IMG/VR virus record: IMGVR_UViG_3300021379_001157
Span: 1-20,749 of that record
DNA length: 20,749 nt
Strand: one strand, 5' to 3'
Source of the DNA: a virus
Shown in pieces: positions 12,597 to 19,498 of this stretch (position 1 is the first letter of the stretch; every line of letters starts with the position of its first letter). The notes beneath the pieces are model-generated. The model did not search any database. It was not told where the DNA came from and saw nothing but the letters and a program-made list of their open reading frames with translations. Made by a program: the position numbers and the translations under genes.

Positions 12597-13352
12597 ATGA
12601 AAAGCAACAATCCAGATATCAATAATCATCATGCGATACGTCACCTTTCATATGCAATTGAAAAGTACTTTGAGGCTTATGATTTCTCAAATGACAACAA
12701 GAAGGACATCGCTTTAAGTCCATCGCAATATGGGTGGAAAGCATTTGATTATGACACTGCACCAAAGTTATTCAAGAGCCTACCAGATGAGGACGTAGGC
12801 TATGCTCAACGATATGGCTCTCATTTACTGAAGAGAATACAAGAACTACGTGCAATGCGAAAATCAACACCATCCATGCAGACTGTTATCGAAAAAGCCA
12901 AAGAGGCAACCAAGCTATACGGCGTGTCCTCTTTGAACGATGCGTTCCCATCTATCAGTTGGGAAGTCACGCCGTATACTACTGGCTCAATGTACTGCGA
13001 GAGATTGCGTGGCGTATGGGGGGTAAACTATGAGGTTGGCATCCCTGTCACTTGGGGTAAGCGCGTTTACGATCAGGGCATCGATAACGTCAAAGCAGGT
13101 GATGGCATGCGCTTCATCATGGATGCTAAGGAGAGGAAGCTAGACCGCCTTAACGACATAGGCATCCGCGCGTTCTCAGTTGTTGCACTCAAGGTCAAGA
13201 ACAAAGAGGCTGAGTACGACAATGCTTGGGTTATGAAGTACGAAACCTCTGGTGATCCAGTGACTGCTATCCAAGCTGAGTTCTCTAAATGTGAGAGCTT
13301 GATTACAAGACGCATCAAGGATACTGTTACTAAAGAGTTGATGGATTTCTGA
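12597..13352 (+). CDS. Hypothetical phage protein (251 aa)
   Basis: No family recognised. The N-terminal part (1-90) is mixed and aromatic; the middle is rich in charged helices (about 85-110). The C-terminal half (about 120-215) looks like an alternating beta domain (GIPVTWGKRVYDQGIDNVKA, GIRAFSVVALKVKNKEAEYD), then a helical end. No metal-binding cluster, P-loop or membrane segment is seen. AAAAGGAGTGG before ATG 12597 is a strong ribosome binding site, and the dispersed palindrome lies directly upstream, so the gene heads its own small block. Its stop overlaps the next start by one base. Confidence 0.7.
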   Translation: MKSNNPDINNHHAIRHLSYAIEKYFEAYDFSNDNKKDIALSPSQYGWKAFDYDTAPKLFKSLPDEDVGYAQRYGSHLLKRIQELRAMRKSTPSMQTVIEKAKEATKLYGVSSLNDAFPSISWEVTPYTTGSMYCERLRGVWGVNYEVGIPVTWGKRVYDQGIDNVKAGDGMRFIMDAKERKLDRLNDIGIRAFSVVALKVKNKEAEYDNAWVMKYETSGDPVTAIQAEFSKCESLITRRIKDTVTKELMDF

Positions 13353-13561
13353 TGGATGTAAGAGAACTAACACACGAGGAAATATCAAAGGTTATTTCCT
13401 CTTTGCCACCGACTGCATGTCGGATGCAAATGTGTGACTTAATCATAAACATTCTTATGGCCTACAATATGCATGACGATTTCCCAGTTATGGCTGTCGT
13501 TATAAATGAGGCCATAGAAAATCTCAGCGAAGATGATATAAAAGGATCACCCATACATTAG
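13352..13561 (+). CDS. Hypothetical phage protein (69 aa), last gene of the plus operon
   Basis: No family recognised. Small mixed protein with a central hydrophobic helix (DLIINILMAYNMHDDFPVMA VVINEAIE) and two nearby cysteines; it is probably soluble. Starts one base inside the preceding stop (TGATG). Its stop lies in the left arm of a 10-bp inverted repeat and two terminators follow, so it closes the early operon. Confidence 0.62.
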   Translation: MDVRELTHEEISKVISSLPPTACRMQMCDLIINILMAYNMHDDFPVMAVVINEAIENLSEDDIKGSPIH

Positions 13562-13601
13562 TGCATTAACATTTCGCTCATGTTTGCCTCGTGCACTAAT
13601 G
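13556..13601 (+). repeat. 10-bp inverted repeat spanning the operon's last stop codon
   Basis: CATTAGTGCA (13556-13565) and TGCACTAATG (13592-13601) are perfectly complementary across a 26-nt loop. The left arm contains the stop codon of the last gene. It may protect the mRNA end or help the terminator that follows. Confidence 0.6.
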
Positions 13602-13608
13602 TCAAACT

Positions 13609-13660
13609 GACAGGGATCGAGCAGTCACCACACTACATGTTGCTCTCCCTGTCTTTTTTT
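13609..13660 (+). terminator. Intrinsic terminator of the plus-strand early operon
   Basis: GACAGGGA (13609-13616) pairs with TCCCTGTC (13646-13653), with inner GAGCA/TGCTC pairs and a loop of about 16 nt, followed by seven T. It is a strong Rho-independent terminator just after the plus operon. Confidence 0.85.
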
Positions 13661-13662
13661 AT

Positions 13663-13689
13663 AAAAAAAGGACCACCCGAAGGTGGCCC
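13663..13689 (-). terminator. Intrinsic terminator of the minus-strand replication genes
   Basis: Read on the minus strand, GGGCCACC-TTCG-GGTGGTCC is an 8-bp stem (one G-U pair) with a stable C(UUCG)G tetraloop, followed by seven T. It faces the plus-strand terminator head-on and stops transcription coming from the primase-helicase gene. Confidence 0.88.
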
Positions 13690-13775
13690 AGTATAGAGTG
13701 GAGAGGATGCTAACCCTAGATGTAGGGCTGAAAATAATATCCTGACACAAGACCTAGCATTCAAATATATAAACG
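13690..13775. other. Short gene-free stretch with weak hairpins
   Basis: Between the minus-strand terminator and the small minus gene. CCCTA-GATG-TAGGG (13714-13727) and ATGCTA/TAGCAT (13708-13713 with 13755-13760) could fold in the 3' end of the minus mRNA. No gene is seen. Confidence 0.4.
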
Positions 13776-13940
13776 TCAAACCGTTTCAAACATGTTGTCC
13801 GCTAAGTTGCCTATAAGTCGCAGTGTTTCTCTGGAGTTTAAATCAACAACTGCAACCTCTTTTCCATCAACAAACACATGAACGGCGGGTCCATTTTCTC
13901 CCTGCCTGACAATCAAAAACTTTTTAGAATGGGAAGTCAT
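13776..13940 (-). CDS. Small hidden protein (54 aa) after primase-helicase
   Basis: A 54-aa frame on the minus strand begins at an ATG inside the last codons of the primase-helicase gene (17-base overlap) and ends at 13776. It reads MTSHSKKFLIVRQGENGPAV HVFVDGKEVAVVDLNSRE, an alternating strand-turn-strand pattern with a normal hydrophobic rhythm, then a short helix. This looks like a small beta protein rather than noise. No strong Shine-Dalgarno sequence is seen; re-initiation after the upstream gene is likely. It lies before the minus-strand terminator, so it would be the last gene of that transcript. No family recognised; function unknown. Confidence 0.6.
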   Translation of the reverse strand: MTSHSKKFLIVRQGENGPAVHVFVDGKEVAVVDLNSRETLRLIGNLADNMFETV

Positions 13941-15696
13941 CGTCATCTACTTGTGAATATGGTGATGGTGCGTCAAGTATGGGGTCTGGTATATATTTTC
14001 TGTATGTAGATGTAGGAACGTCAAACTCAAGTTCTGTGTCCCCTTGCTTCCCAACCCACGAGAAACGACACTTCCATATGTGTATCTCTGATACGCGTGA
14101 GTGAGATGGGTCAGGTCTGTGCACGGTCAAGCCAACATCAGCTTTCGCAAACCATGCAGCACTACCTGAGATATCATACCCCTTTGGAGCGGGAACACTG
14201 CCTGTCTGATCACGCATCATCTTTGTCGGGTGGGCTACGAACCAGAGGTGAATACCATGCGCCTGAGCAAACACACGCAGTCGTGTGAGTACATCTGAAA
14301 CCCAATCAGTTTCGCTGACATCACGTCCCTTTTGGATGTAATTGTATGGATCAATGATGGCACCCCTAACACCGTGCCGCATGACCGCAACCTTTAATCG
14401 TTCGATGATGCTATCGACTGACGACATGGAACCATCAGCTTGATACAAGAAAGAAAAGTGCGATTGAACAAATTCCTTACCCCGCGTCAGCTCCTCTGGC
14501 GTTATCCGATCCATTGCACCTTCAAAGAATGGTTTACGGATGTACTTGCTGATCAACTTAGCAATGTGCAAGCGAGGTTCATTTTCGAAAGAGCAGATGG
14601 CAAACTTCCATCCCTTCTCTTGCGCCATGTTCACCATGATCTGGTCAATGAATTCTGACTTTCCTGATGATGGGTGACCAGTAACAACAGTAAGCTGACC
14701 AGTAACGACAGAATACAATTCATCTACGTTATCATAGCCAGTGCTTTCCCCACGGCCCATGCCCTTCTCATATATATCATCTATCTGATCATAGAAATGT
14801 GATGCATCATAAAGCCCTGCGACAGGCCACGGTTTTGCATCAACGACTATGTCATCAACACCATCCTTGCCTAGCTTCAGGAGTACATCATTGGCATCCT
14901 TGCATCCATCTGGGTATTCAATTTTGAAGCATCGATCCTTTCCGATACGACGAGCGATCTCCTCTGCCATTGCCTGACCCGCACCGTCTGCGTCAGTGGC
15001 GATAATGATACGACTAGCGGCATCAATCTTTTTCTTAGCAGCCCATAAGAACTTGAATTTATTATCTTCTTTTGGGTCTATCTGACCATCGACAACCTTC
15101 ATTACTGCACCATTAGGTACAGACACAACGCTCTCATAACCTGTTTCCATGAACGCAAGCGCGTCCATCTCGCCCTCGCAAATGATCAGGTCATCGTCAC
15201 GCTCTACGCTCTCAATGTTGAAGAATGTCTGTGGTGCGCCATTGCACTTGAAGCCTTTACCCTCAAGTGACCTTACCTTGTATGCATACTCTTGCCCCTC
15301 GTTTGTATAGGGAAACATAATGCATTCTGTTTCTGCACCGACTGCCTGTATCCAAGCTCTAGTCGATACAAGTTTAGCTTTATTCGCTGTGTCTTCACTG
15401 ATGCCACGGCTCTCAAGCCACGCCAGTGCTGCCCCAGTTAGTGGGGTCTTCTCTACATTCTTTGCAACGGACATTGGTTCCACTCTATTAATTTTTTCTA
15501 CTCTCTCTGCCAACGGAACAATACCCTGCTGATCACAGTGCCAACACTGGAACAGTATTTTGTCTTGTTCAATTTTTAGAGAGAGCGTTCTATCGGTTTT
15601 ATTTTTGCGGCTTGGGGAACAGCTTGGACATTTGATCTTGTGTTGACCTTGCCCTAATCTGTACGCCTCGCCACGAACTTGTTGTTCGATTTGCAC
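13924..15696 (-). CDS. T7 gp4-like DNA primase-helicase
   Basis: Makes RNA primers and unwinds DNA at the phage fork. In order: a zinc-binding domain with CPSC (23-26) and CWHC (51-54); a TOPRIM primase core with CEGEMDA (173-179, E174) and TDADG (234-238); a RecA/DnaB-type helicase with Walker A TGHPSSGKSE (339-348) and Walker B IIDPYNY (447-453). At 590 aa it is close to T7 gp4, and all key residues are present. The C-terminus VDDDDFPF is acidic and ends in Phe, like SSB tails and the acidic gp4 tail that docks polymerase. No DNA polymerase gene is in this window. The start at 15696 lies just downstream of an AT-rich region with direct repeats. One palindrome copy (14458-14469) is inside the gene. 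Confidence 0.93.
   Translation of the reverse strand: MQIEQQVRGEAYRLGQGQHKIKCPSCSPSRKNKTDRTLSLKIEQDKILFQCWHCDQQGIVPLAERVEKINRVEPMSVAKNVEKTPLTGAALAWLESRGISEDTANKAKLVSTRAWIQAVGAETECIMFPYTNEGQEYAYKVRSLEGKGFKCNGAPQTFFNIESVERDDDLIICEGEMDALAFMETGYESVVSVPNGAVMKVVDGQIDPKEDNKFKFLWAAKKKIDAASRIIIATDADGAGQAMAEEIARRIGKDRCFKIEYPDGCKDANDVLLKLGKDGVDDIVVDAKPWPVAGLYDASHFYDQIDDIYEKGMGRGESTGYDNVDELYSVVTGQLTVVTGHPSSGKSEFIDQIMVNMAQEKGWKFAICSFENEPRLHIAKLISKYIRKPFFEGAMDRITPEELTRGKEFVQSHFSFLYQADGSMSSVDSIIERLKVAVMRHGVRGAIIDPYNYIQKGRDVSETDWVSDVLTRLRVFAQAHGIHLWFVAHPTKMMRDQTGSVPAPKGYDISGSAAWFAKADVGLTVHRPDPSHSRVSEIHIWKCRFSWVGKQGDTELEFDVPTSTYRKYIPDPILDAPSPYSQVDDDDFPF
14458..14469. promoter_or_regulatory. Dispersed palindrome site 7 (GTGCGATTGAAC), inside primase-helicase
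   Basis: GTGC variant within the helicase-coding part, preceded by AAAA and followed by AAATT. Being in coding sequence, it could be chance, but it keeps the flanks of the others. Confidence 0.45.
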
Positions 15697-15831
15697 GGCT
15701 ATCTCCTACTCTATCCCGCCATCATAGAAGAAGCAGGTACGAACAGTCAACTTACCAATTTTTCCCGCCTAATATATAATATATATATTTAGTCTACCGA
15801 TATATAATATCGTCTACCGAACGTCTTCCGA
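15697..15831. repeat. AT-rich region with direct repeats before primase-helicase
   Basis: GTCTACCGA occurs at 15792-15800 and 15812-15820, with a variant GTCTTCCGA at 15823-15831. The first and third are followed by ATAT-type sequence. CGATAT-ATA-ATATCG is a palindrome within the repeats, and a TA-rich tract follows towards the primase gene. The last repeats overlap the RusA 3' end. Iteron-like repeats plus AT-rich DNA beside a primase-helicase gene could be a replication origin, or just the minus-strand promoter of that gene. Confidence 0.45.
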
Positions 15832-16233
15832 TATCATAACAGTATCGTATAAAAGATATTCTGGGATATTTTCTACATCACATGAGCGGACACGGATTAT
15901 CGAACGAGGCTCCTCTTTATCCAAACCCCAGTAAATAAACTTCTGCTTTACCTGCCTGTCGTTCTTGTAGATGCGCCCCTGCATGCAATCCAAGATCAAG
16001 CTCTCGTCCAAATCAGGGCGGCGGGATGCGTAGTATATCATCATCTCAACAACAACATCATCAGTCGTCGGCACTTCCATGACAGGGCATTGGTTTTCGA
16101 ACATCGTCACGTAAGCTCTCGCCTTTGATGACTTAATCAGGGCAGGTTTGCCCTTGATCAAAACCATCTTGCGTGAGTTTGCCTTTGACGCAGGTTCGCC
16201 ATAAACCGTAAACGTAACATCGAAATCACCCAT
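15814..16233 (-). CDS. rusA: RusA-family Holliday junction resolvase
   Basis: Cuts four-way DNA junctions, resolving recombination intermediates before packaging. The 139-aa protein fits the RusA length. The acidic metal-binding signature RPDLDESLILDCMQGRIYKN followed by DRQV carries D74, D76, D82 and D92, corresponding to the essential acids of E. coli RusA. The spacing between the second and third is two residues shorter than in E. coli RusA and the usual Lys (K76) is not seen, as if from a divergent subfamily. The ATG at 16233 has GGGGAAGAT directly upstream. It is transcribed away from the recombination operon across a 72-bp divergent region and sits upstream of primase-helicase on the same strand. 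Confidence 0.88.
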   Translation of the reverse strand: MGDFDVTFTVYGEPASKANSRKMVLIKGKPALIKSSKARAYVTMFENQCPVMEVPTTDDVVVEMMIYYASRRPDLDESLILDCMQGRIYKNDRQVKQKFIYWGLDKEEPRSIIRVRSCDVENIPEYLLYDTVMISEDVR

Positions 16234-16255
16234 ATCTTCCCCTAAATATTCCTAT

Positions 16256-16284
16256 TTGACTTTGTATTCCATGTGTGATTTAAC
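16256..16284 (+). promoter_or_regulatory. Candidate promoter of the recombination operon
   Basis: TTGACT (16256-16261), 17-bp spacer, TTTAAC (16279-16284) resembles a sigma70 promoter in the divergent gap between the RusA gene and the exonuclease gene. The -35 hexamer is identical to that of the candidate early promoter at 4016. Confidence 0.5.
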
Positions 16285-16305
16285 TACAGACCAGTGGAGA
16301 AAACA

Positions 16306-17202
16306 ATGAAAATCACAAACAAGTACGACTTGCCTGATGCGTTCTTGAACTTTGCTCGTGACGACAAGTACACGAAAGGCAAAGCAGACATCAGCGTAAC
16401 AACCCTGATCGACGCGCCACGAGTGCGACTTATGAAAGACTTGTACGCCAAAGACGCAGAGACAGATGTCACTGATATGATCTGGCCTCTGTTTGGTACG
16501 GCAGTCCATCACATTCTTGAAAGTGCCGATGACCCAGAGCATGTGCAGGTAGAGGAACGCCTTTACGCAACCGTGGCTAACTGGGTTCTTTCTGGTGCGC
16601 TTGACCACCAAGAGGTTCTTCCTGATGGCACTGTGCAGATAACGGACTACAAGGTTACGTCCGCTTGGTCAGTAATTCTTGGCAAGAAGGAATGGGAGCG
16701 TCAGCAAAACTGCTATGCTTGGCTTGTTGAAAACTCTGACAACGGTTCCAATCGTGGGAAGACAGTGAGCAAGATACGCATCTGTGCCATCCTCAGAGAT
16801 TGGCAAAGACGCAAGGCTCAGTTCGATCCTGAGTACCCACAGGCACCAGTGGTGGTGGTTGATCTTCCTCTGTGGGGCAAAGAGGATCGTGAGGATTATA
16901 TCTACGAGCGCATCGATGCCCACCAAGAAGCACAGATGGATTATGATCTCTACGATCAGTTCCCCCGCTGCTCAACTGAAGACCAGTGGGCAAAGCCAGA
17001 TCAGTACGCCGTTAAGGAAGCGGGTAAGAAGAGAGCCTTGAAACTATGGGACAGTCTGGAGAAAGCTCAGGAGCATGTCGATAGCAGCGATAAGAAGCTA
17101 GAGATTGAACACAGAAAGGGCGAGAAGACCCGATGCGAGGGAAACTACTGCGGAGTTGCAGAGTTTTGTGAGCAATACAATGGATGGAGAAAAGATGGAT
17201 GA
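16306..17202 (+). CDS. PD-(D/E)XK exonuclease with four-cysteine cluster
   Basis: A RecB/Cas4-like nuclease of the type that resects phage DNA ends for the neighbouring annealing protein. In the 298-aa product: GTAVHHILE (64-72, His motif), SGALD (96-100, D100), TDYK (113-116, D114 and K116) and a QQNCYAWL (133-140) Q..Y motif form the active site. The end has C277, C282 and C288 (RCEGNYCGVAEFC) and an earlier C222 (FPRCS), which together could hold an iron-sulfur cluster or zinc; the metal is not known. The ATG at 16306 is chosen because GGAG lies 6-9 bases upstream; an upstream in-frame GTG would overlap that site. First gene of the recombination operon. It overlaps the next gene by 8 bases. 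Confidence 0.85.
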   Translation: MKITNKYDLPDAFLNFARDDKYTKGKADISVTTLIDAPRVRLMKDLYAKDAETDVTDMIWPLFGTAVHHILESADDPEHVQVEERLYATVANWVLSGALDHQEVLPDGTVQITDYKVTSAWSVILGKKEWERQQNCYAWLVENSDNGSNRGKTVSKIRICAILRDWQRRKAQFDPEYPQAPVVVVDLPLWGKEDREDYIYERIDAHQEAQMDYDLYDQFPRCSTEDQWAKPDQYAVKEAGKKRALKLWDSLEKAQEHVDSSDKKLEIEHRKGEKTRCEGNYCGVAEFCEQYNGWRKDG

Positions 17203-17491
17203 TAACCTCAAACGGAAATGGTGGGACTGGCACAAAGAAAATCCTCACGTCTACAGATTGTTCGAAGAGTTTACATTCAGAGCTATCAAGAGGGGTCATA
17301 AAAAACTAAGTGCTTGGTTAGTTGTCAACAGGATACGATGGGAAACCAGTATCGAGACAACAGGAGATGATTTCAAAATCAGCAACGACTACATCGCCTT
17401 GTACGCAAGATACTTCATGCACAAACATCCAAGGTATGAAGGATTTTTTAAAACTAAGAAAATGAAAAGAGTGGAAATTGATGGAGAATAA
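17195..17491 (+). CDS. Conserved phage protein of unknown function (98 aa)
   Basis: Small helical protein with KRKWWDWHKENPHVYRLFEE followed by FTFRAIKRGHKKLSAWLVVN RIRWET, and a C-terminal YARYFMHKHPRYEGFF. I recognise the style of a small conserved phage protein found near recombination genes, but know no function. The ATG at 17195 has GGAGAAAAG before it and overlaps the exonuclease stop, so it is translationally coupled. It sits between exonuclease and annealing protein, which suggests a recombination-related role. Confidence 0.72.
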   Translation: MDDNLKRKWWDWHKENPHVYRLFEEFTFRAIKRGHKKLSAWLVVNRIRWETSIETTGDDFKISNDYIALYARYFMHKHPRYEGFFKTKKMKRVEIDGE

Positions 17492-17492
17492 A

Positions 17493-18278
17493 ATGTCAGT
17501 ATGGAAAACACTATCATCGATTGATGTAAACGAACACACAGAGGCCAAGGAGTTTTTCCAAGGCAACAAGAAGGTTAGTCTCAAATATCTTTCTTGGGCT
17601 TGGGCTTGGGGTGCTTTAAAGAAAGAATGCCCTGATGCAACATATGAAGTCCTTGAGGATATCATATACCCAGATAGCACAGTGGAAGTTCGTGTAAATG
17701 TGACAGTAGGAGAGCAAACGCACATGATGTGGCTTCCTGTCATGGACAACAGGAACAGGTCAATTTCTGGACCGACATCGAAAGACATTAGTGATGCCAG
17801 AATGCGTTGCCTTGTGAAGGCTATCGCCATGCACGGACTGGGCCACTACATCTATGCGGGTGAGGATATCCCTCAGAATGACGGAGAGGTCCGTCAGAGT
17901 GAGGTAAAGGAAAAACCTAGCCATACCCCCACAAAGAAAGCAAACGTGCCTACACCGCCTTCACAGGGTGCCTCAGAAAAAAGTTCAATTGAACAAAAAG
18001 AAGAGGAAGCCCCAGGCGAACCGCTTGGATACATGATAAACACAGGTGCCTACAAGAAAGAAGATCGTGAGCCTAGAGCCATATACGATTGGGATGCTTG
18101 GGCAGATGTAGCTGTGGCTTGGGTCAAAGCCATCAAGAGCACTGAGACTTTGAATAAGTTTTACGTGGCAAACAAGCCATTGTTTGAACGCGCAAAAGAA
18201 GAGGCTTCCACAGCCTATGAGTCAGTTGGGGCAGCGATCTCAACTAAGAAAAACGAACTTGCGAAGGAGAAGAAGTAA
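17493..18278 (+). CDS. DUF1071 / Sak3-like single-strand annealing protein
   Basis: Phage recombinase that anneals complementary single strands. The N-terminal about 125 residues contain the DUF1071 pattern: YLSWAWAWGALKKECPDATY, a beta sheet with VEVRVNVTV and MMWLPVMDNRNRSI, and SDARMRCLVKAIAMHGLGHY, characteristic of this family, which is grouped with Rad52-like/Sak annealing proteins. A flexible Pro/Ser/Lys linker (about 130-190) joins a helical C-terminal part. The linker's coding DNA contains a perfect GTTCAATTGAAC palindrome (17983-17994). ATG 17493 is preferred to an upstream TTG because GGAG is correctly spaced. Partners by context are the exonuclease and the SSB-tailed protein that follow the same promoter. 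Confidence 0.85.
   Translation: MSVWKTLSSIDVNEHTEAKEFFQGNKKVSLKYLSWAWAWGALKKECPDATYEVLEDIIYPDSTVEVRVNVTVGEQTHMMWLPVMDNRNRSISGPTSKDISDARMRCLVKAIAMHGLGHYIYAGEDIPQNDGEVRQSEVKEKPSHTPTKKANVPTPPSQGASEKSSIEQKEEEAPGEPLGYMINTGAYKKEDREPRAIYDWDAWADVAVAWVKAIKSTETLNKFYVANKPLFERAKEEASTAYESVGAAISTKKNELAKEKK
17983..17994. promoter_or_regulatory. Dispersed palindrome site 8 (GTTCAATTGAAC), inside annealing protein gene
   Basis: Perfect palindrome with A-runs on both sides, in the part of the gene that encodes the flexible linker, where protein constraint is low. Confidence 0.6.
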
Positions 18279-18595
18279 TGTCGCAATATCCCGCATCAGG
18301 AGTTTTGTTTCAGAACGACAGGAAGCAGAACGAACGTCAGCCAGACTACACTGGCAACATTGAAATGGATCATGAAACGGTGACGGACTTATGGAACCAA
18401 CTTCAAGAGGGAATAGAGAAACCAAAAGCGAACTTAGTGGGTTGGAGAAAGTCGTCGAAGAATGGCAAGCCATTTCTGTCGTTGCGCAGCGACTTGTTGA
18501 GAGAGCGCAAAGAGAAAGGCGGATATCAAGCACCGTCAGGGTATCCGAACAATCAGAATTCATCCAATCAAATGGATGATGAGATACCCTTCTAA
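18278..18595 (+). CDS. Small ssDNA-binding-like protein with SSB-type tail
   Basis: 105 aa. The segment GVLFQNDRKQNERQPDYTGN IEM and the later KSSKNGKPFLSLRS resemble small phage OB-fold-type proteins in which a short N-terminal strand reads '...NDRK...PDYTG...'. The C-terminus is disordered, Gln/Asn/Ser-rich and ends MDDEIPF, very like the acidic SSB tail (DDDIPF) that recruits replication and repair partners. The start overlaps the annealing protein stop by one base (TAATG) after AAGGAGAAG. Single-strand binding is a well-supported guess, not proven; it is shorter than bacterial SSB. Confidence 0.68.
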   Translation: MSQYPASGVLFQNDRKQNERQPDYTGNIEMDHETVTDLWNQLQEGIEKPKANLVGWRKSSKNGKPFLSLRSDLLRERKEKGGYQAPSGYPNNQNSSNQMDDEIPF

Positions 18596-18598
18596 GCT

Positions 18599-18880
18599 AT
18601 GCTCATTCCGAAACATAAGAACATTCGGGATGAGAAGTACCTGAATACTTTGCGGGGATCACCCTGCTTAGTGTGCAGACGTGGCGCAGAGGCGCACCAT
18701 CTACAGCATGTGGGTGAGCGTGGTGTAGGTATGCGGTCAGGGGATAACTGGGCTGTACCTCTGTGTCACGACTGCCATATGTCTCTTCATCGATTTGGCG
18801 ATGAGCGTACATGGTGGGACTTGAATGGAATCGATCCGATAAACTGGTCTAAACGGAACTGGGATAAGTACAATGAGTAA
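18599..18880 (+). CDS. HNH nuclease, DUF968/Ref-like
   Basis: A 93-aa protein whose core is a zinc-bound HNH motif: CLVC (23-26), AHHLQH (32-37, catalytic-type His), CHDCH (56-60) and LH (63-64). This matches small phage recombination-associated HNH nucleases of the DUF968/Ref type, which cut DNA during recombination. The start has no strong Shine-Dalgarno sequence and lies 3 bp after the previous stop, so coupling is likely. The position in an operon with annealing and exonuclease genes supports a recombination role. Exact substrate unknown. Confidence 0.8.
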   Translation: MLIPKHKNIRDEKYLNTLRGSPCLVCRRGAEAHHLQHVGERGVGMRSGDNWAVPLCHDCHMSLHRFGDERTWWDLNGIDPINWSKRNWDKYNE

Positions 18881-19319
18881 TATAAGAGATGCAGCTATGG
18901 GGTTCGAAGCCGTGAAGGTGTCCATGTCTCAGGATAGGAACGGCATCATACTACGACTCAACGTACACCCTAATGACTGCCCCGCAGAGCTACATACTGA
19001 TTGGGTAGGCACGAGATACATGGTGGCTATGGTCCGACTCAATGATGAGGATGAACCAGAGACACGAGAAGAGTTTCAGCGCGTCGAGCGTCTGATAGCA
19101 TCAGCAGGTTTACTGTGCCGTAACCAAGAGTTTGGTGAATACCTGCATGACTGTGGATTGATAGAAGATATTGATCCGTTCAAGATAGAAGATGCGGCAG
19201 TCGCCGCTGTTCGTAAATACTGTGGCATCAAATCACGGTCAGAGTTTAGAGATAATCCTGATGCCAGAAGCAAGTTTGAAACACTACGAGAGGACTTTCG
19301 GCAATGGAAGAAAAGCTGA
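18873..19319 (+). CDS. Hypothetical recombination-operon protein (148 aa)
   Basis: No family confidently recognised. It begins with an alternating strand pattern (EAVKVSMSQDRNGIILRLNV and WVGTRYMVAMVRLNDEDEPE), then a helical half (VERLIASAGLLCRNQEFGEY and FRDNPDARSKFETLREDFRQ). Two cysteines are scattered. The start overlaps the HNH stop by 8 bases; the stop overlaps the next gene by 16 bases. Its position suggests a replication or recombination accessory factor. Confidence 0.7.
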   Translation: MSNIRDAAMGFEAVKVSMSQDRNGIILRLNVHPNDCPAELHTDWVGTRYMVAMVRLNDEDEPETREEFQRVERLIASAGLLCRNQEFGEYLHDCGLIEDIDPFKIEDAAVAAVRKYCGIKSRSEFRDNPDARSKFETLREDFRQWKKS

Positions 19320-19498
19320 TGGACATTCATGGGGTGGCAGAAATGATGTCAATGCACCCTAAGTCTATGCGTAAAATTATAAAAGAAGATCAGAGCTTCC
19401 CTAAAGAGATTGTTTTTAGTGAGCGCGTTAAGCGTTGGAAGTATTCAGAGATACTAGAGTGGATAGATAGTAAACATGACAGGAAACTACAGGACTGA
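19304..19498 (+). CDS. AlpA/excisionase-like HTH DNA-binding protein
   Basis: 64 aa. LMDIHGVAEMMSMHPKSMRK, then FPKEIVFSERVKRWKYSEIL EWI, follow the winged-HTH pattern of small AlpA/excisionase-type proteins (helix-turn-helix, 'FP..I.....RW....EI..WI'). It probably binds DNA, perhaps as a regulator or architectural factor. GAGAGGA with good spacing favours ATG 19304; ATG 19319, which overlaps the preceding stop by one base, is an alternative giving 59 aa. No integrase gene is seen nearby, so a true excisionase role is not supported. Confidence 0.75.
   Translation: MEEKLMDIHGVAEMMSMHPKSMRKIIKEDQSFPKEIVFSERVKRWKYSEILEWIDSKHDRKLQD

Noticed and set aside
19304-19498. Excisionase of an integration module
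   Set aside because: The HTH type fits, but no integrase or attachment site is seen in the window; only a DNA-binding role is supported.
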